Positions 44,316-54,264 of a DNA stretch of 64,000 bases are shown one piece after another. A model generated the notes under the pieces. The model had not been told where the DNA came from. It saw only the letters and a list, made by a program, of their open reading frames with translations, and ran no database searches. The first letter of the stretch is position 1. Each line of letters begins with the position of its first letter. The stretch covers positions 248,001 to 312,000 of the forward strand of contig OW818657.1 of the NCBI GenBank assembly GCA_942492905.1, in the 5' to 3' direction. Both the position numbers and the translations under genes were made by a program. The stretch comes from CAIZWU01 sp942492905 (GTDB lineage: Bacteria > Verrucomicrobiota > Verrucomicrobiia > Verrucomicrobiales > V1-33).

Positions 44316-45131
44316 ATGATGTCAACCCAAGTGCTTTTTGTAATCATCGGATTGATCGTGCTGGTGATGGGGGGGGCGAGGCTGCAGCAGCGGATGGGCC
44401 GGCGGACCGGGAAAGGCCGGGTGCGGCATTTTGCCTTCCCCTTGGAGTGGCTGGGCTATCTGGAGGATAATCTGGCGCTCTACCATCGCCTCCCGATGGA
44501 TCTGCGGGTCCGGCTGCAGGACCGGATTACGCAATTTGTGGACGGGAAACGTTGGAAGCACTGCGGGGGACTGGAAGCGGTGACCCCTGAAATGAAGGTG
44601 ACGATTGCGGGACAGGCGTGTTTTCTCCTGCTGAACCGTGATTATGGGCAGAATTTTTCCAAAGTGCTGACGATTATGATCTACCCATCGGCCAGCTTGG
44701 CCGGCGAAGAGGGGGAAAACGCTCTGCCGCCGGTGGATGCCTGGCCTTCTTCCTGTGTGCTGCTGGCCTGGGATGAGGTCAAAAAAACGGCGCGGGATTT
44801 GCGGGATGAACGCAACGAAGTGATCCGCGAATTTGCCCGGCAACTGGATCTTGAGGATGGGAAAGAGGATGGCCGGCCGGTGCTGTGGGACGAGTGCCAG
44901 CATACGGCGTGGGCCCGGGTGATGAGCGGGGAATTCCTGCGGCATGAGTTTACCCGGAACGGCGGCAGACTGGCCGGCAAGTTGACGGCGGGGGATCCGG
45001 CCGAAGTTTTCGCCGCGGCTACGGAGTTGTTCTTTGAAATGCCGGATCGCCTGATCCAGCAGCATCCCGAGTTCTATGAAATGCTGCGGGCCTTTTACCA
45101 ACTCGATCCCGTGCGATGGCTGAAACGGTAG
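44316..45131 (+). CDS. M90/MtfA-family protein with lost zinc motif (pseudopeptidase)
   Basis: Membrane-anchored protein of about 271 residues with an N-terminal helix (STQVLFVIIGLIVLVMGG). The body follows the M90/MtfA family closely (IAGQACFLLLNRDYG, YPSASL, LAWDEVKKTARD, AATELFFEMPDRL, HPEFYEMLRAFYQLDPV). However the zinc motif HEFAHxLD is REFARQLD here: both His are Arg (codons CGC at 44826 and CGG at 44838). The downstream Glu ligand in TELFFE remains. Classical zinc-peptidase activity is therefore unlikely. Start at 44316 (or 44319); the MFS gene overlaps its end by 16 bases. Confidence 0.85.
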   Translation: MMSTQVLFVIIGLIVLVMGGARLQQRMGRRTGKGRVRHFAFPLEWLGYLEDNLALYHRLPMDLRVRLQDRITQFVDGKRWKHCGGLEAVTPEMKVTIAGQACFLLLNRDYGQNFSKVLTIMIYPSASLAGEEGENALPPVDAWPSSCVLLAWDEVKKTARDLRDERNEVIREFARQLDLEDGKEDGRPVLWDECQHTAWARVMSGEFLRHEFTRNGGRLAGKLTAGDPAEVFAAATELFFEMPDRLIQQHPEFYEMLRAFYQLDPVRWLKR

Positions 45132-46339
45132 CCAGCGCGGACATCCCGCCTGGCTCGGGCAAGCGGGCTCTCGCGGTGCTTTTTTTTCTGCATGCGGCGG
45201 CCATGGCCGCCTACACCGTGCCGCTGGCCAATGTACTGAAAGCCTATGGCATCAGCGATGCGGCGATCACCCTCGCGTTTTGCACTGGAGGTGTGGCTGC
45301 GTTCATTTCGCCGATGATGGCAGGTTCCCTGGCGGACCGCCGGGTGCCTCCGGAACGCCTGTTGGCCGTCTTGTGTGCCGCTTCGGCCGGTTTTCTTTTC
45401 CTGACATTTTATGCCATTGAACAGCGGTGGGGCACCTCATGGGTGCTGGGCTGCATGATGGCCTACGCCCTCACCAATGCCCCCGGATTTGGCCTGCTGA
45501 CGAGTATTGTGCTGTCGCGTTTGAGCGATGCCCGGCGGGAATTCGGTCCGCTGCGGGCGTGGGCGACCTGGGGCTGGATGCTGTCGTCGGTGGCCATCAG
45601 CTACGGGCTGCACGCCGACCGCTCCCCTCTGTCCGGGTATGGCGCGGGGGGCATTTTTCTGCTGGAAGCCGCCTTTTGCCTGACGCTGCGGCCGACCTAC
45701 CCGGCGGCTTCCCGTGAACCCCGGCGCTGGCGCGATTTTTTCGGCTGGGAAGCCCTGCAGCTGCTGCGGCATCCGGACCACCGGATCATCTTCCTGACTT
45801 CGGCCATTTTCAGCGCGATCCTCTCCACCTTTTACCGGTATTCGTCGGCGCATCTGGCGGATTTGGGCAACCCCTCGCCATCGGCCACGATGGGTCTGGC
45901 CCAAGTGTTGGAAGGGTTTGCCATGCTGGCCCTGGCGGCCCTCCTGACACGGTTCCGTCTGAAGTGGGTGCTGCTGGCCGGCCTGCTGGCGGGGGTCCTG
46001 CGGTTGGGCCTGATGGCCACCAATATCCAAGGGTGGCTGATCCTCAGCATCGCGCTGCATGGTCCGGTTTTTGTGCTGTTTTATCCGACCAGCCAGATCT
46101 ACCTCGAACAACGGGTGGACCACCGGTTGCGCGCCCAGAGTCAGGCGCTGCTCTCCCTGCTCAACAGCGGGGTGGGCAACCTCAGCGGTTATCTCCTGAT
46201 TGGTTGGTGGCACACCGCCTGTACCACTTCCCAGGGCGTGGTGGACTGGACCCGTTTTTGGACACCCCTGGCGCTGGGCACGCTTACCCTGGCAGGCTTT
46301 TTCCTCCTGACTTATCGGGGGCAGCACCGGCCGGATTGA
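45116..46339 (+). CDS. MFS transporter, nucleoside/LacY-type
   Basis: Twelve-helix inner-membrane transporter of 407 residues in the MFS group that includes nucleoside:proton symporters and LacY-like permeases. A loop GSLADRRVPPERLL occupies the helix 2-3 position and RREFGPLRAWATWGWML the helix 4-5 region; FYPTSQIYLEQRVDHRLRAQ matches the C-terminal half loop. Substrate not predictable. It overlaps the M90-like gene by 16 bases, so the two are translationally coupled and may function together. Confidence 0.85.
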   Translation: MAETVASADIPPGSGKRALAVLFFLHAAAMAAYTVPLANVLKAYGISDAAITLAFCTGGVAAFISPMMAGSLADRRVPPERLLAVLCAASAGFLFLTFYAIEQRWGTSWVLGCMMAYALTNAPGFGLLTSIVLSRLSDARREFGPLRAWATWGWMLSSVAISYGLHADRSPLSGYGAGGIFLLEAAFCLTLRPTYPAASREPRRWRDFFGWEALQLLRHPDHRIIFLTSAIFSAILSTFYRYSSAHLADLGNPSPSATMGLAQVLEGFAMLALAALLTRFRLKWVLLAGLLAGVLRLGLMATNIQGWLILSIALHGPVFVLFYPTSQIYLEQRVDHRLRAQSQALLSLLNSGVGNLSGYLLIGWWHTACTTSQGVVDWTRFWTPLALGTLTLAGFFLLTYRGQHRPD

Positions 46340-46384
46340 GTCCGCCATCCGGAGAAGAGGAGAGGTTTACCAAAAGTCCCGGAT

Positions 46385-47158
46385 TCAGGGCATCGCCGGC
46401 AATCCCCAGCGGGTCTGCCATTCCTGATAGGGCGCGCGTGGCAGCAGCACATAATGCGGGTGGGCCCGGGCATCCAGCCACTGGATCAGATTCACCAGGT
46501 CCGGCCGAGCCATGGTGGTGCAGCCATGGCTCGGTTTTTCCGGACCACGACGGATGTGGAAGAAGATGGCGCTGCCCTGGCCGGCCAGGGGTGGATCGGA
46601 GTTGTGCCGGATTTCCAACAAAAACTCGTAGGCAAAATCGCCCAGCCTCATGCGTTGTTTGGCATACCACGGCGGCGGATTGGCCGGGTCCACCACCACG
46701 TGACGGTTGTAGGAGGGGAAGCCAGGATCGTCGATCCAGCAATCCCGGGCGCTGACCCGGTAGGTGGGCAGCCGCAGACCGGGCACCGACTCCGGCGCAT
46801 AGCCATAGAGGGTGCCGATCCGGAACAATCCCGCCGGGGCCCGCTGGTCCCGTTCGCGTTTGGAGGGCACCCCGGGCTGGCCATGGGGCACCGGCAGCAC
46901 GCCATTCCCCCACGCCAGACCGGCTTTGCCCAGATTGACCTGTTTGGCCTTGGGCCACGCGGGTTGCCATGGCCCGCCGGCGCCAGCGCGGGAGAATGGC
47001 ATCAGCCTGGCATGGGGGGAATTCCAGCCGTCGGCCACTGCGACGACCAGCTGTAAAACGGAGTCCGGCACGCGTTGGGATTGCGCCCCTGCGGGAAGCA
47101 GGGAGCTCAGGCATCCGGCGAGAACCAACAAAAAGCGCTTCCGTGGCAGCAACCTCAT
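46385..47158 (-). CDS. Exported L,D-transpeptidase (YkuD)
   Basis: Periplasmic enzyme of 257 residues that would form or cut 3-3 peptidoglycan crosslinks or anchor proteins to the wall. A signal peptide (LLPAGAQ end) precedes the YkuD domain, whose active site FFHIRRGPEKPSHGCTTM contains His201, the SHGC motif and catalytic Cys213. The sequence is of the ErfK/YafK-like type with a long insertion. It is 2 bases downstream of the SH3 gene and thus in the same operon. Confidence 0.92.
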   Translation of the reverse strand: MRLLPRKRFLLVLAGCLSSLLPAGAQSQRVPDSVLQLVVAVADGWNSPHARLMPFSRAGAGGPWQPAWPKAKQVNLGKAGLAWGNGVLPVPHGQPGVPSKRERDQRAPAGLFRIGTLYGYAPESVPGLRLPTYRVSARDCWIDDPGFPSYNRHVVVDPANPPPWYAKQRMRLGDFAYEFLLEIRHNSDPPLAGQGSAIFFHIRRGPEKPSHGCTTMARPDLVNLIQWLDARAHPHYVLLPRAPYQEWQTRWGLPAMP

Positions 47159-47160
47159 GA

Positions 47161-48231
47161 TCAGGACGGGAGGGTGGGCTGAGCCGGGCTGGGTGCCGGG
47201 GCTTCCGTGGGGACCGTGGGCGCTGGGGGGACCGGCTCAGTGGGAGCAGGAAGGGAAGGCCCGGAAGGCTGGGACGGCGGATTTTCCATGTCCAGCACCG
47301 GAGGCTCCGGGGCCGGGGAGGGTGGCAGGGCATCTCCAGGCTGCAAGGTAGGACCTTCAGCGGGAAGGGGTTTGAGCTTGAGGGACGACTTCTTCAATTC
47401 TGTGCCTTCAAATTCCAGTGGTGGCAGCAGGAGCAGCGCGTCCTCCGATCCCGGTGCCATGGGCAGATCCGGAAGATCCGGCGGAGGGGGTGCCGGGGAC
47501 CAGCCCTGCAAACCCGTCCCGATGGAGGCCAGTTGGGTGGCTGGGAGCAGAGGATCGGAAAAATCACTTTGGGCGGCTTGGCGTATCTGATCGCTCCCGA
47601 TGTATCCTTGCCGGCCACCGTCGATTTCCACCCGGGCCCAGCCACGGGTGGTGCGCGTCAGTTTCACCACCTGGCCACGGGATAACCGCAGATCCGGGCC
47701 ACTGGCTTGACTGGGGCCGTATTCAAAAAATGCGGTGCTGTCTTCCGTGACCACCCAGCGTTCCTTCCAATCGGCGGGCCGCTCCTGTTTCTCCGCGACC
47801 GAAACTACCTCCGGATCGTGGTTGAGTTTTGCTTTCAGCCGGGAAAAGAACCCGCCCTTTTTGGGCTCATCCGGCACCAAGGCAGCAGGTGGCGCCGGAG
47901 GCAGGCTCGCCAAGGGGGTTGCCGGGGCGGCGGGCTGGATCAAAGGAGCGGCAGGCGCTGCTGGGGGAACTGCCGGAGCAGCTTTGGATTTTTTGGAATT
48001 TCCCGCCGGAACTGGCGGGGGGGCGGGAGCGGGCGGCGGGGCCTTTTTGTGGAAAGGGTTGAGCTTTTGCAGCATGGACCGCTTGGGCGCGGGAGTTTCC
48101 ACCACCGCGGGGGCTGGCGGGGCCGGAGGGGTTTTCTTCGCGGGAGCAGCAGTCGCGGTGTCCAGGACCAGAAGCGTCAGGCTGCCCACCAGCGGAGCCA
48201 TGACAAGGAGGAGGGAACGGGGGGGATTCAT
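47161..48231 (-). CDS. Exported proline-rich SH3-domain protein
   Basis: Protein of 356 residues with a signal peptide (residues 1-28), long Pro/Ala-rich regions before and after, and one bacterial SH3 domain at about residues 165-215 (TAFFEYGPSQASGPDLRLSRG, then GWARVEIDGGRQGYIGSDQI). SH3_3-type domains commonly bind cell wall peptides. A KLNPFHKKAPP-type basic motif and GGFFSRLKAKLNHD occur in the linker. It precedes the L,D-transpeptidase gene with a 2-base gap, so both probably act on peptidoglycan. Confidence 0.82.
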   Translation of the reverse strand: MNPPRSLLLVMAPLVGSLTLLVLDTATAAPAKKTPPAPPAPAVVETPAPKRSMLQKLNPFHKKAPPPAPAPPPVPAGNSKKSKAAPAVPPAAPAAPLIQPAAPATPLASLPPAPPAALVPDEPKKGGFFSRLKAKLNHDPEVVSVAEKQERPADWKERWVVTEDSTAFFEYGPSQASGPDLRLSRGQVVKLTRTTRGWARVEIDGGRQGYIGSDQIRQAAQSDFSDPLLPATQLASIGTGLQGWSPAPPPPDLPDLPMAPGSEDALLLLPPLEFEGTELKKSSLKLKPLPAEGPTLQPGDALPPSPAPEPPVLDMENPPSQPSGPSLPAPTEPVPPAPTVPTEAPAPSPAQPTLPS

Positions 48232-48357
48232 GGCGGGGAAGGGGTGGCGACAGCTAAACAGGCTTGGGGGAAATTCACAACAAAATTCCCCGAGGCCGGG
48301 ATTCTTTCAAAAAGAGTGGCGGCTTGCGGTCTGCCCCCGTTGCCACGAGGATGGAGG

Positions 48358-48762
48358 ATGATTGGACGCGACTCCATCCGGCAAATCCTCCTGCGGCTTG
48401 GGTCGCTGCGGGTGGCGCGCGAGGATTTGGAGGAGACCTTCGTCCGCGGCCGGGGGCATGGCGGGCAAAAAATCAACAAAACCAGCTCCACGGTGAGGCT
48501 GCGGCATGTGCCGACCGGGATTGAGGTTATTTGTCAGGAACAACGCAGCCTTTCCCAAAACCGCTATCAGGCCCGGGTCCTCCTCGCAGACAAACTGGAG
48601 CATCGCCTCAAAGCCGGCCAGCAGGCCCGCCAGGCCGCCGTCTCCAGGGCCCGGGCTCAAAAAGGAAAACGCTCCCAGGGCCTGAAACGGGAAATGGTGA
48701 AAACCAAACGACTTCGGAGCCAGGTCAAAGCGGGCCGCCGTCCCCCCGGACGGGAGGAATAA
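48358..48762 (+). CDS. Release-factor-like protein of the MTRFR/C12orf65 type
   Basis: Protein of 134 residues carrying only the catalytic domain of class I release factors: EETFVRGRGHGGQKINKTSS holds the GGQ motif (Gly35-Gly36-Gln37) that triggers peptidyl-tRNA hydrolysis, and IEVICQEQRSLSQNRYQARVLL follows. Codon-recognition domains are absent and the C-terminus is a long basic tail (KGKRSQGLKREMVKTKRLR). This is the ArfB/MTRFR class, which rescues stalled ribosomes. The segment order fits MTRFR-like homologues better than ArfB. Start ATG 48358. Confidence 0.9.
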   Translation: MIGRDSIRQILLRLGSLRVAREDLEETFVRGRGHGGQKINKTSSTVRLRHVPTGIEVICQEQRSLSQNRYQARVLLADKLEHRLKAGQQARQAAVSRARAQKGKRSQGLKREMVKTKRLRSQVKAGRRPPGREE

Positions 48763-48997
48763 GGGACGGGATCCTGGAATCCGCGCCCCGTGCCGGAGGG
48801 GAAGCCGGCCTGCCAAGTCAGGAAAACCAAGATGGAGGAAGTACTTCCAATCCGGGACACTTCATGATCTGGACGCCCCGGTAAGTCCGGGCCCGGTGAA
48901 TTTTCACTCATATGGGACCCTCCAGGCCATCATGAACGTGTTTAAATTTGAGTCTGCCCCGATCTTCCCTGAGTCGGACTGGCCCCACTGATAAGTC

Positions 48998-51900
48998 ATG
49001 ATTCCCCGCCTGCCCGTCCTCCTCATGACTTTCAGCGCCTTCGGAGGGGCGCGGGGCGCGGAGAAAGTATCGTATAATTTTGACGTCCGCCCGATCCTCG
49101 CGGCCAAATGTTTCTCCTGTCATGGGACAGACGCCCGGGCCCGCAAGGCCAAGCTGCGGCTGGATGATCTGACCGGGCTGAAGTCCGGAATCATCATCCC
49201 CGGTAACCCCCAGGAAAGCGAACTTCTGAAGCGGCTCCATGCCACCGACCCTGACGAGGTGATGCCGCCGCCCCAAAAATCACCGCCTCTCAGTCCGGCT
49301 GAGCAGGGCCTCCTGGAAAACTGGATCGCTCAGGGAGCGGTCACTGAAAAACACTGGGCCTTCCTTGCCCCGGAGAAACCGGAAATGCCGGCTGCGGCCA
49401 CCGCCGCCGGGTTGGCTCCTATCGATGCGTTGATCCAGGCGGAACTCGGCCGTCATCGATTACAGGCAGCACCCGCCGCCACGAAAGCCGACTGGTTGCG
49501 GCGCGTGTCTTTCGCCCTCACTGGCCTGCCGCCCTCGCCGGAGGAATTTGCCGCTTTCGAAGAAGCCCCCAACGACGAATCCGCCTGGGCGGCGGCGGTG
49601 GACCGTTTGCTGGCCTCCCCTCACTTTGGGGAACGGCTTGCTCAGGATTGGTTGGATGCAGCCCGTTATGGGGATACCTACGGCCGCCATGAGGACGCTG
49701 ATTCCGAGACGTGGCCATGGCGGGACTGGGTGATTGATGCCTTCAACCACAACCTGCCCTATGATCAGTTCGTCCTCTGGCAAACGGCCGGAGACATGTT
49801 GCCGGAGGCGACCCAGGAGCAGCGGATCGCCACCACTTTCAACCGGCTCTGCGTGCAGTCGAACGAGTCCGGCAGCGACCCCGAAGAGTTCCGCTGGGAT
49901 CAGATCTTTGACCGGGTCAGGACCAACGCCACGGTCTTCATGGGCCTCACGATGGCCTGCGCCCAGTGCCATGATCACAAGTACGACCCCATCAGCCAGC
50001 GGGAATACTATCAATTCGCCTCCTTTTTTAATAACATCGACGAACAAGGCCTGTTTTCCCGTTACTCCAATGGCACGCCGTCGCCCACGATGTTTGTTTA
50101 CAAGGAGGGCGAAGCCGCAGAACACGCCAAACGGAAGGCCGCCATCCAAACCGCTGAAGCGGCCCTGCACCAGGCCGAAGCCACGGCTGCGGTCCGCTTC
50201 GCCACCTGGCTCGAAACCAATGCGCCACCCGGCCAGGGGACTGGCCTGTGGAGCGCAGTGCTGGCAGATGCCAAAACCAAACGCGGCGCCTTGCCCCGTG
50301 CTCCCCAACACTATTTCAGCTTTGACCTGATTGATTCCAAAGCCAAAAAATTCGTGCCCGATGCCGGGGAAGGCGCGGGTTCAATGGATAACGTCAGCCT
50401 GACTCCTCCGGCCGGCCGGTTCGGCTTCGGGGTGGGGCTGCCGGCGGACAAGGACAAGAGGTATGAGTTCCCCGGGATCGCCGGTTTCCGCCGCACGGAT
50501 CCTTTCAGCTTCACTTTCTGGCTGAAGCTGGAAACGCCCCTTCCCCGAGCCGTCATCCTGCACCACAGCCGCGCCGGGCTGGATGCCGCCAACCGGGGAT
50601 ACGAACTCACCCTCGAAAATGGGCACCTTACCGCCACCCTGGCCCATTTTTACCCGGGCAATGCCATCCGTATCGAAACAATCGGGCCCGTTGATTTCAA
50701 GGACTGGCAGCACGTCGGGTGGACTTACGACGGCTCCAGCCGGGCCGCAGGGCTCCAGCTCTATCTGAATGGAAAACCCGTTGCCACCCGCGTGGTGCGT
50801 GATGGGTTGAACCGTGACATCGCCTATCTTCCGGAGTGGGGCGATATCGATAACGCCAAAGTCGCCGACGCCAAGGCAGCGGAACTCATCTCCTTTCAGA
50901 TCGGTGGGCGCACCCTCGACAAATCCTTGAGGGGCGGGATCCTCGACGACCTGAAAATCTATGATTGTGGACTGACAAAACCAGAAATAGCCATGATTCA
51001 TGGGGGCCCGTCCAGCCACTCGGCGGACGGATGGCTCGCTTGGTTTCAAAGGGAAGTGGATCCAGCCTGCCGCGGTGCCGCTGAAAAACTCCAGCAGGCC
51101 CGTGCGGCTGAAAACGCCTTTTCCACCAAGCTGCGCGATCTTATGGTCATGCAGGAGCAATCCGGCCCCCGCCGGGCCACTCCGCTCCTGAAACGCGGCC
51201 AATACTCCACCCCGGGAGATTTGGTTAGCCCCGGCACTCCGGCCGCGCTTTCCCCGTGGCCTGCCAACGCCCCGCCGCGGCCTCGCCCAATGGCTCACCG
51301 CGCCGGCTCATCCCCTCACCTCACGCGTGGAAGTGAACCGCTTGTGGCGTCTGTTCTTTGGCCGTGGACTGGTCGCCACCGGCCACGACTTCGGTATCCA
51401 AGGATCCCCCCCATCCCATCCTGCGTTGCTCGACTGGCTGGCCGTCCACTTCCGCGAGAGTGGCTGGAATGTGAAGCAACTCTGCCGCGAAATCGCCCTC
51501 AGCCGCACGTTCCGGCAATCTTCCACACCCGCCGATGCCGCCGCTCAGATGGACGATCCTGACAATCGCTGGCTGGCCCGTGGTCCCCGCCTGCGCCTGC
51601 CTGCCGAGCAGATTCGGGATGCCGCCCTCGCGGCCTCCGGCCTGCTGGTCAGCAAAGTCGGAGGGCCCAGTGTCAAGCCGTGGCAGCCCGAGGGCCTTTG
51701 GGAGGACACCGGCACCCAGCACACCTATGAAATGGGCAGCGGCGACGCCCTGCACCGCCGCAGCCTCTATACCTTCTGGCGGCGGACCTGCCCGCCGCCG
51801 CTGCTTTCCGCATTCGACGCCCCGAGCCGCGAGTTCTGCCTCGTGCAGCGCGAGGAGAGCCTGACGCCGCTGCAAACACTGGCCGTGCTCAACGACAAGG

Positions 51901-52208
51901 GCTTCCTGGAAGCCGCCCGTGCCCTCGCCATCAAGGTGCTCGCCACCAAACCAGTGGATGATCCAGCCACCGTCAGGGCTGGCTTCGAGTCGGCCACCGG
52001 CCGGCCTCCTTCCCCTTCCCAACTCCAACCGCTTACCGCCCTGTTTTCCGAAGCCGCCACGTACTATCAAACCCACCCGGATGAAGCCGCCGCCCTGCTC
52101 CAATCTGCCGGAAAGGAGCAGGAAGCCCCTGCCGATACACGCACTGCTGCCCTCATGGTGGTCTGCCGCGCCCTCTTCAGCAGTGAGGAATTCCTCCGCA
52201 CTTGGTGA
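48998..52208 (+). pseudogene. Cytochrome-type DUF1549/DUF1553 protein, broken by a frameshift
   Basis: A ~1070-residue exported protein in two frames. Frame one (from 48998) has a signal peptide, a cytochrome c-like CFSCHG motif (Cys38, Cys41, His42), a DUF1549 domain with a CAQCHDHKYDP segment, and a LamG-like domain. At about 51266-51273, by a run of four Cs, one extra base shifts the frame; the frame from 51273 continues as RRGLAQWLTAPAHPLTSRV and a complete DUF1553 domain to 52208. The intact family in Planctomycetes/Verrucomicrobia joins all these domains. Either a real mutation or a sequencing error; the 15-base gap to the DUF1501 gene is normal. Confidence 0.88.
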
Positions 52209-52223
52209 TTTTTGCCTTTTCCC

Positions 52224-53663
52224 ATGCACTCCTCCCTGACAAAATCCGCTCTGATGTTGACCCGCCGCCAGTGGCTGGGCCGCAGCGGCCTCGGCCTGGG
52301 AGCCATGGCCCTGTCCCAACTGATGTCCTCTGGCACTGCGTCCGCCGCAGGGGGACTGCCCGGCCTGCCTCACTTCGCGCCAAAGGCCAAGCGCGTGATC
52401 TTCCTCTTCATGAGCGGCGGCATGTCGCAGCTGGAGTCCTTCGATCACAAGCCGCTGCTGACCCAGCGTAATAACCAACCGCTGCCCGATTCGGTGCTGC
52501 GGGGACGGCCGGTGCTCGGCATGTCGAAAAACCAGGGCGCGTTTGTCTCCGTAGGCTCGCCCTTTCCCTTTGCCCAGCACGGCAAGAGTGGCGCCTGGCT
52601 GAGCAGTTGTTTCCCGCACCTCGCCACCCAGGCAGACAAAATCTGCTTTCTCAAAGGCATGGTGTCCGACGCCGTGAACCACGATCCTGCGATCATGTTC
52701 ATGAACAGCGGGGATCAACTTCCCGGTCGGCCCTGCATGGGGTCGTGGGTGAATTACGGTCTCGGTTCCACCAATGCGGATCTGCCGGGCTTCGTCGTCC
52801 TCGTCACGAAAATGCCGGTGGACCAACCCTTGTCAGGACGCCTCTGGAGCAACGGCTTCCTGCCTGCCTCCTATCAGGGCGTTCCCTTCCGGGCCGGGAA
52901 GGAACCGGTGCTTTACCTGACAGATCCCCCCGGCCTCCCTCCCTCCCTGCGCCGGAGCACCATGGAGGCCATGCACGCCGTGCAGACGGAAACCGGCACC
53001 CTCCGCCACGAGCCGGAAATGCAGGGCCGGATCGACCAATACGAACTGGCCTTCCGCATGCAGATGTCCGTCCCGGACGCCGTGAGCCTGGCAGGCGAGG
53101 CCCCAGCCACCCTGGAACGTTATGGCCCTAAAGTAAACACGCCCGGCTCCTTCGCCGCCAACTGCGTGCAGGCCCGCCGTCTTTGCGAAAAGGGCGTGCG
53201 CTTCGTCCAGCTCTATCATCCCGGCTGGGACCACCACGGCCAGTTGGAGAATCAGTTCAAGGACAACGCGCTCAATGTGGACCAACCCGCCGCCGCCCTT
53301 CTGCAGGATTTGGAGGAACGCGGGATGTTGAAGGATACGCTGGTGGTCTTCGGCACCGAGTTCGGACGCACCTGTTATGCCCAGGGAAACCCCGGGAAGG
53401 AGTCCGGTTTCGGCCGGGAACATCACCGCAACGCCTTCAGTTTCTGGCTGGCCGGCGCGGGCGTGAAGCCTGGCATCTCCCATGGTGCCACAGACGATTT
53501 CGGCTTCGACGTGGTGGATGGGCGCGTCACGGTGAACGACCTGCACGCCTCCCTGCTGCATCTGCTCGGCATCGATCACGAGCGTTTCACCTACCCGTTC
53601 CAAGGCCGGCAGTTCCGCCTGACGGATGTGTCTGGTCAACTGGTTACCCCCATTCTGGCGTGA
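52224..53663 (+). CDS. Tat-exported DUF1501 protein
   Basis: Protein of 479 residues in the sulfatase/phosphatase-like DUF1501 family. The N-terminus has a twin-arginine signal (TRRQWLGRSGLGLGAMALS). Family blocks are IFLFMSGGMSQLESFDHKP, FMNSGDQLPGRPCMGSWV, QLYHPGWDHHGQ with metal-ligand-like residues, and VVFGTEFGRTCYAQG followed by GREHHRNAFSFWLAG. In this phylum it is typically encoded directly after a cytochrome-type DUF1549/DUF1553 gene, as here; the pair's function is not known. The ATG at 52224 gives the Tat signal. Confidence 0.92.
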   Translation: MHSSLTKSALMLTRRQWLGRSGLGLGAMALSQLMSSGTASAAGGLPGLPHFAPKAKRVIFLFMSGGMSQLESFDHKPLLTQRNNQPLPDSVLRGRPVLGMSKNQGAFVSVGSPFPFAQHGKSGAWLSSCFPHLATQADKICFLKGMVSDAVNHDPAIMFMNSGDQLPGRPCMGSWVNYGLGSTNADLPGFVVLVTKMPVDQPLSGRLWSNGFLPASYQGVPFRAGKEPVLYLTDPPGLPPSLRRSTMEAMHAVQTETGTLRHEPEMQGRIDQYELAFRMQMSVPDAVSLAGEAPATLERYGPKVNTPGSFAANCVQARRLCEKGVRFVQLYHPGWDHHGQLENQFKDNALNVDQPAAALLQDLEERGMLKDTLVVFGTEFGRTCYAQGNPGKESGFGREHHRNAFSFWLAGAGVKPGISHGATDDFGFDVVDGRVTVNDLHASLLHLLGIDHERFTYPFQGRQFRLTDVSGQLVTPILA

Positions 53664-54097
53664 GGTGGTCCCGCTTTTCAGGGCACAGCGCGATGGCCTG
53701 TGCAGCCGTTCTTCTGATCCTCCCAGGCTGTAAAAAGGTTTCGGAATCCAAGGATAAATCTGCCAAAAAGACCCCGGTTGCCGTCCAGGCCACGCAGCAC
53801 CGGCAAGCCCTCAACATGTTGGCCCGGACCTTCCGGGAACTGGCTGCCGCCACTCCGGATGTTTCCGCCAGCCCACCCGCCCGCGCCGCCACATTACTGG
53901 CACGCCTCCGCAGCGTCCCCTCTGCGGATCTCCCGGAAGCCCTTCGTTCCCCTTGGCTGGAAATGACCACCGTGCTCGAAGCCGCCGCTCAATCCGGTCC
54001 CAACATCGGCCCCGGGCTCCAGCAACGCGGGGAAGCCGCCGCGACTGCCCTCAATGCCGCGCTGGCCGCGGAGGGCCTGACCGAATTCCGGTTCTGA
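53660..54097 (+). CDS. Small lipoprotein downstream of DUF1501
   Basis: Protein of 145 residues with a signal peptide ending in the lipobox ILPGC (Cys at about residue 25), followed by a lysine-rich linker and an alpha-helical domain. The start GTG at 53660 overlaps the DUF1501 stop, so it is translationally coupled and likely part of the same operon. Sequence shows no recognisable family. Confidence 0.72.
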   Translation: MRWSRFSGHSAMACAAVLLILPGCKKVSESKDKSAKKTPVAVQATQHRQALNMLARTFRELAAATPDVSASPPARAATLLARLRSVPSADLPEALRSPWLEMTTVLEAAAQSGPNIGPGLQQRGEAAATALNAALAAEGLTEFRF

Positions 54098-54264
54098 ACG
54101 TGGTCATGAAGCGGGCTCACTGGCAGAATCACCTGCTGATGACGGTGGCATGCCGTCTTTCTTCCGGACCCGCTTCCCGGACATATTCATGAAATTTTGC
54201 GCATCAGGCCAAGGTGGCCAGGAATTCATTCGATCCACTGCGGCACAGCGTGAAAAAGAGACGC

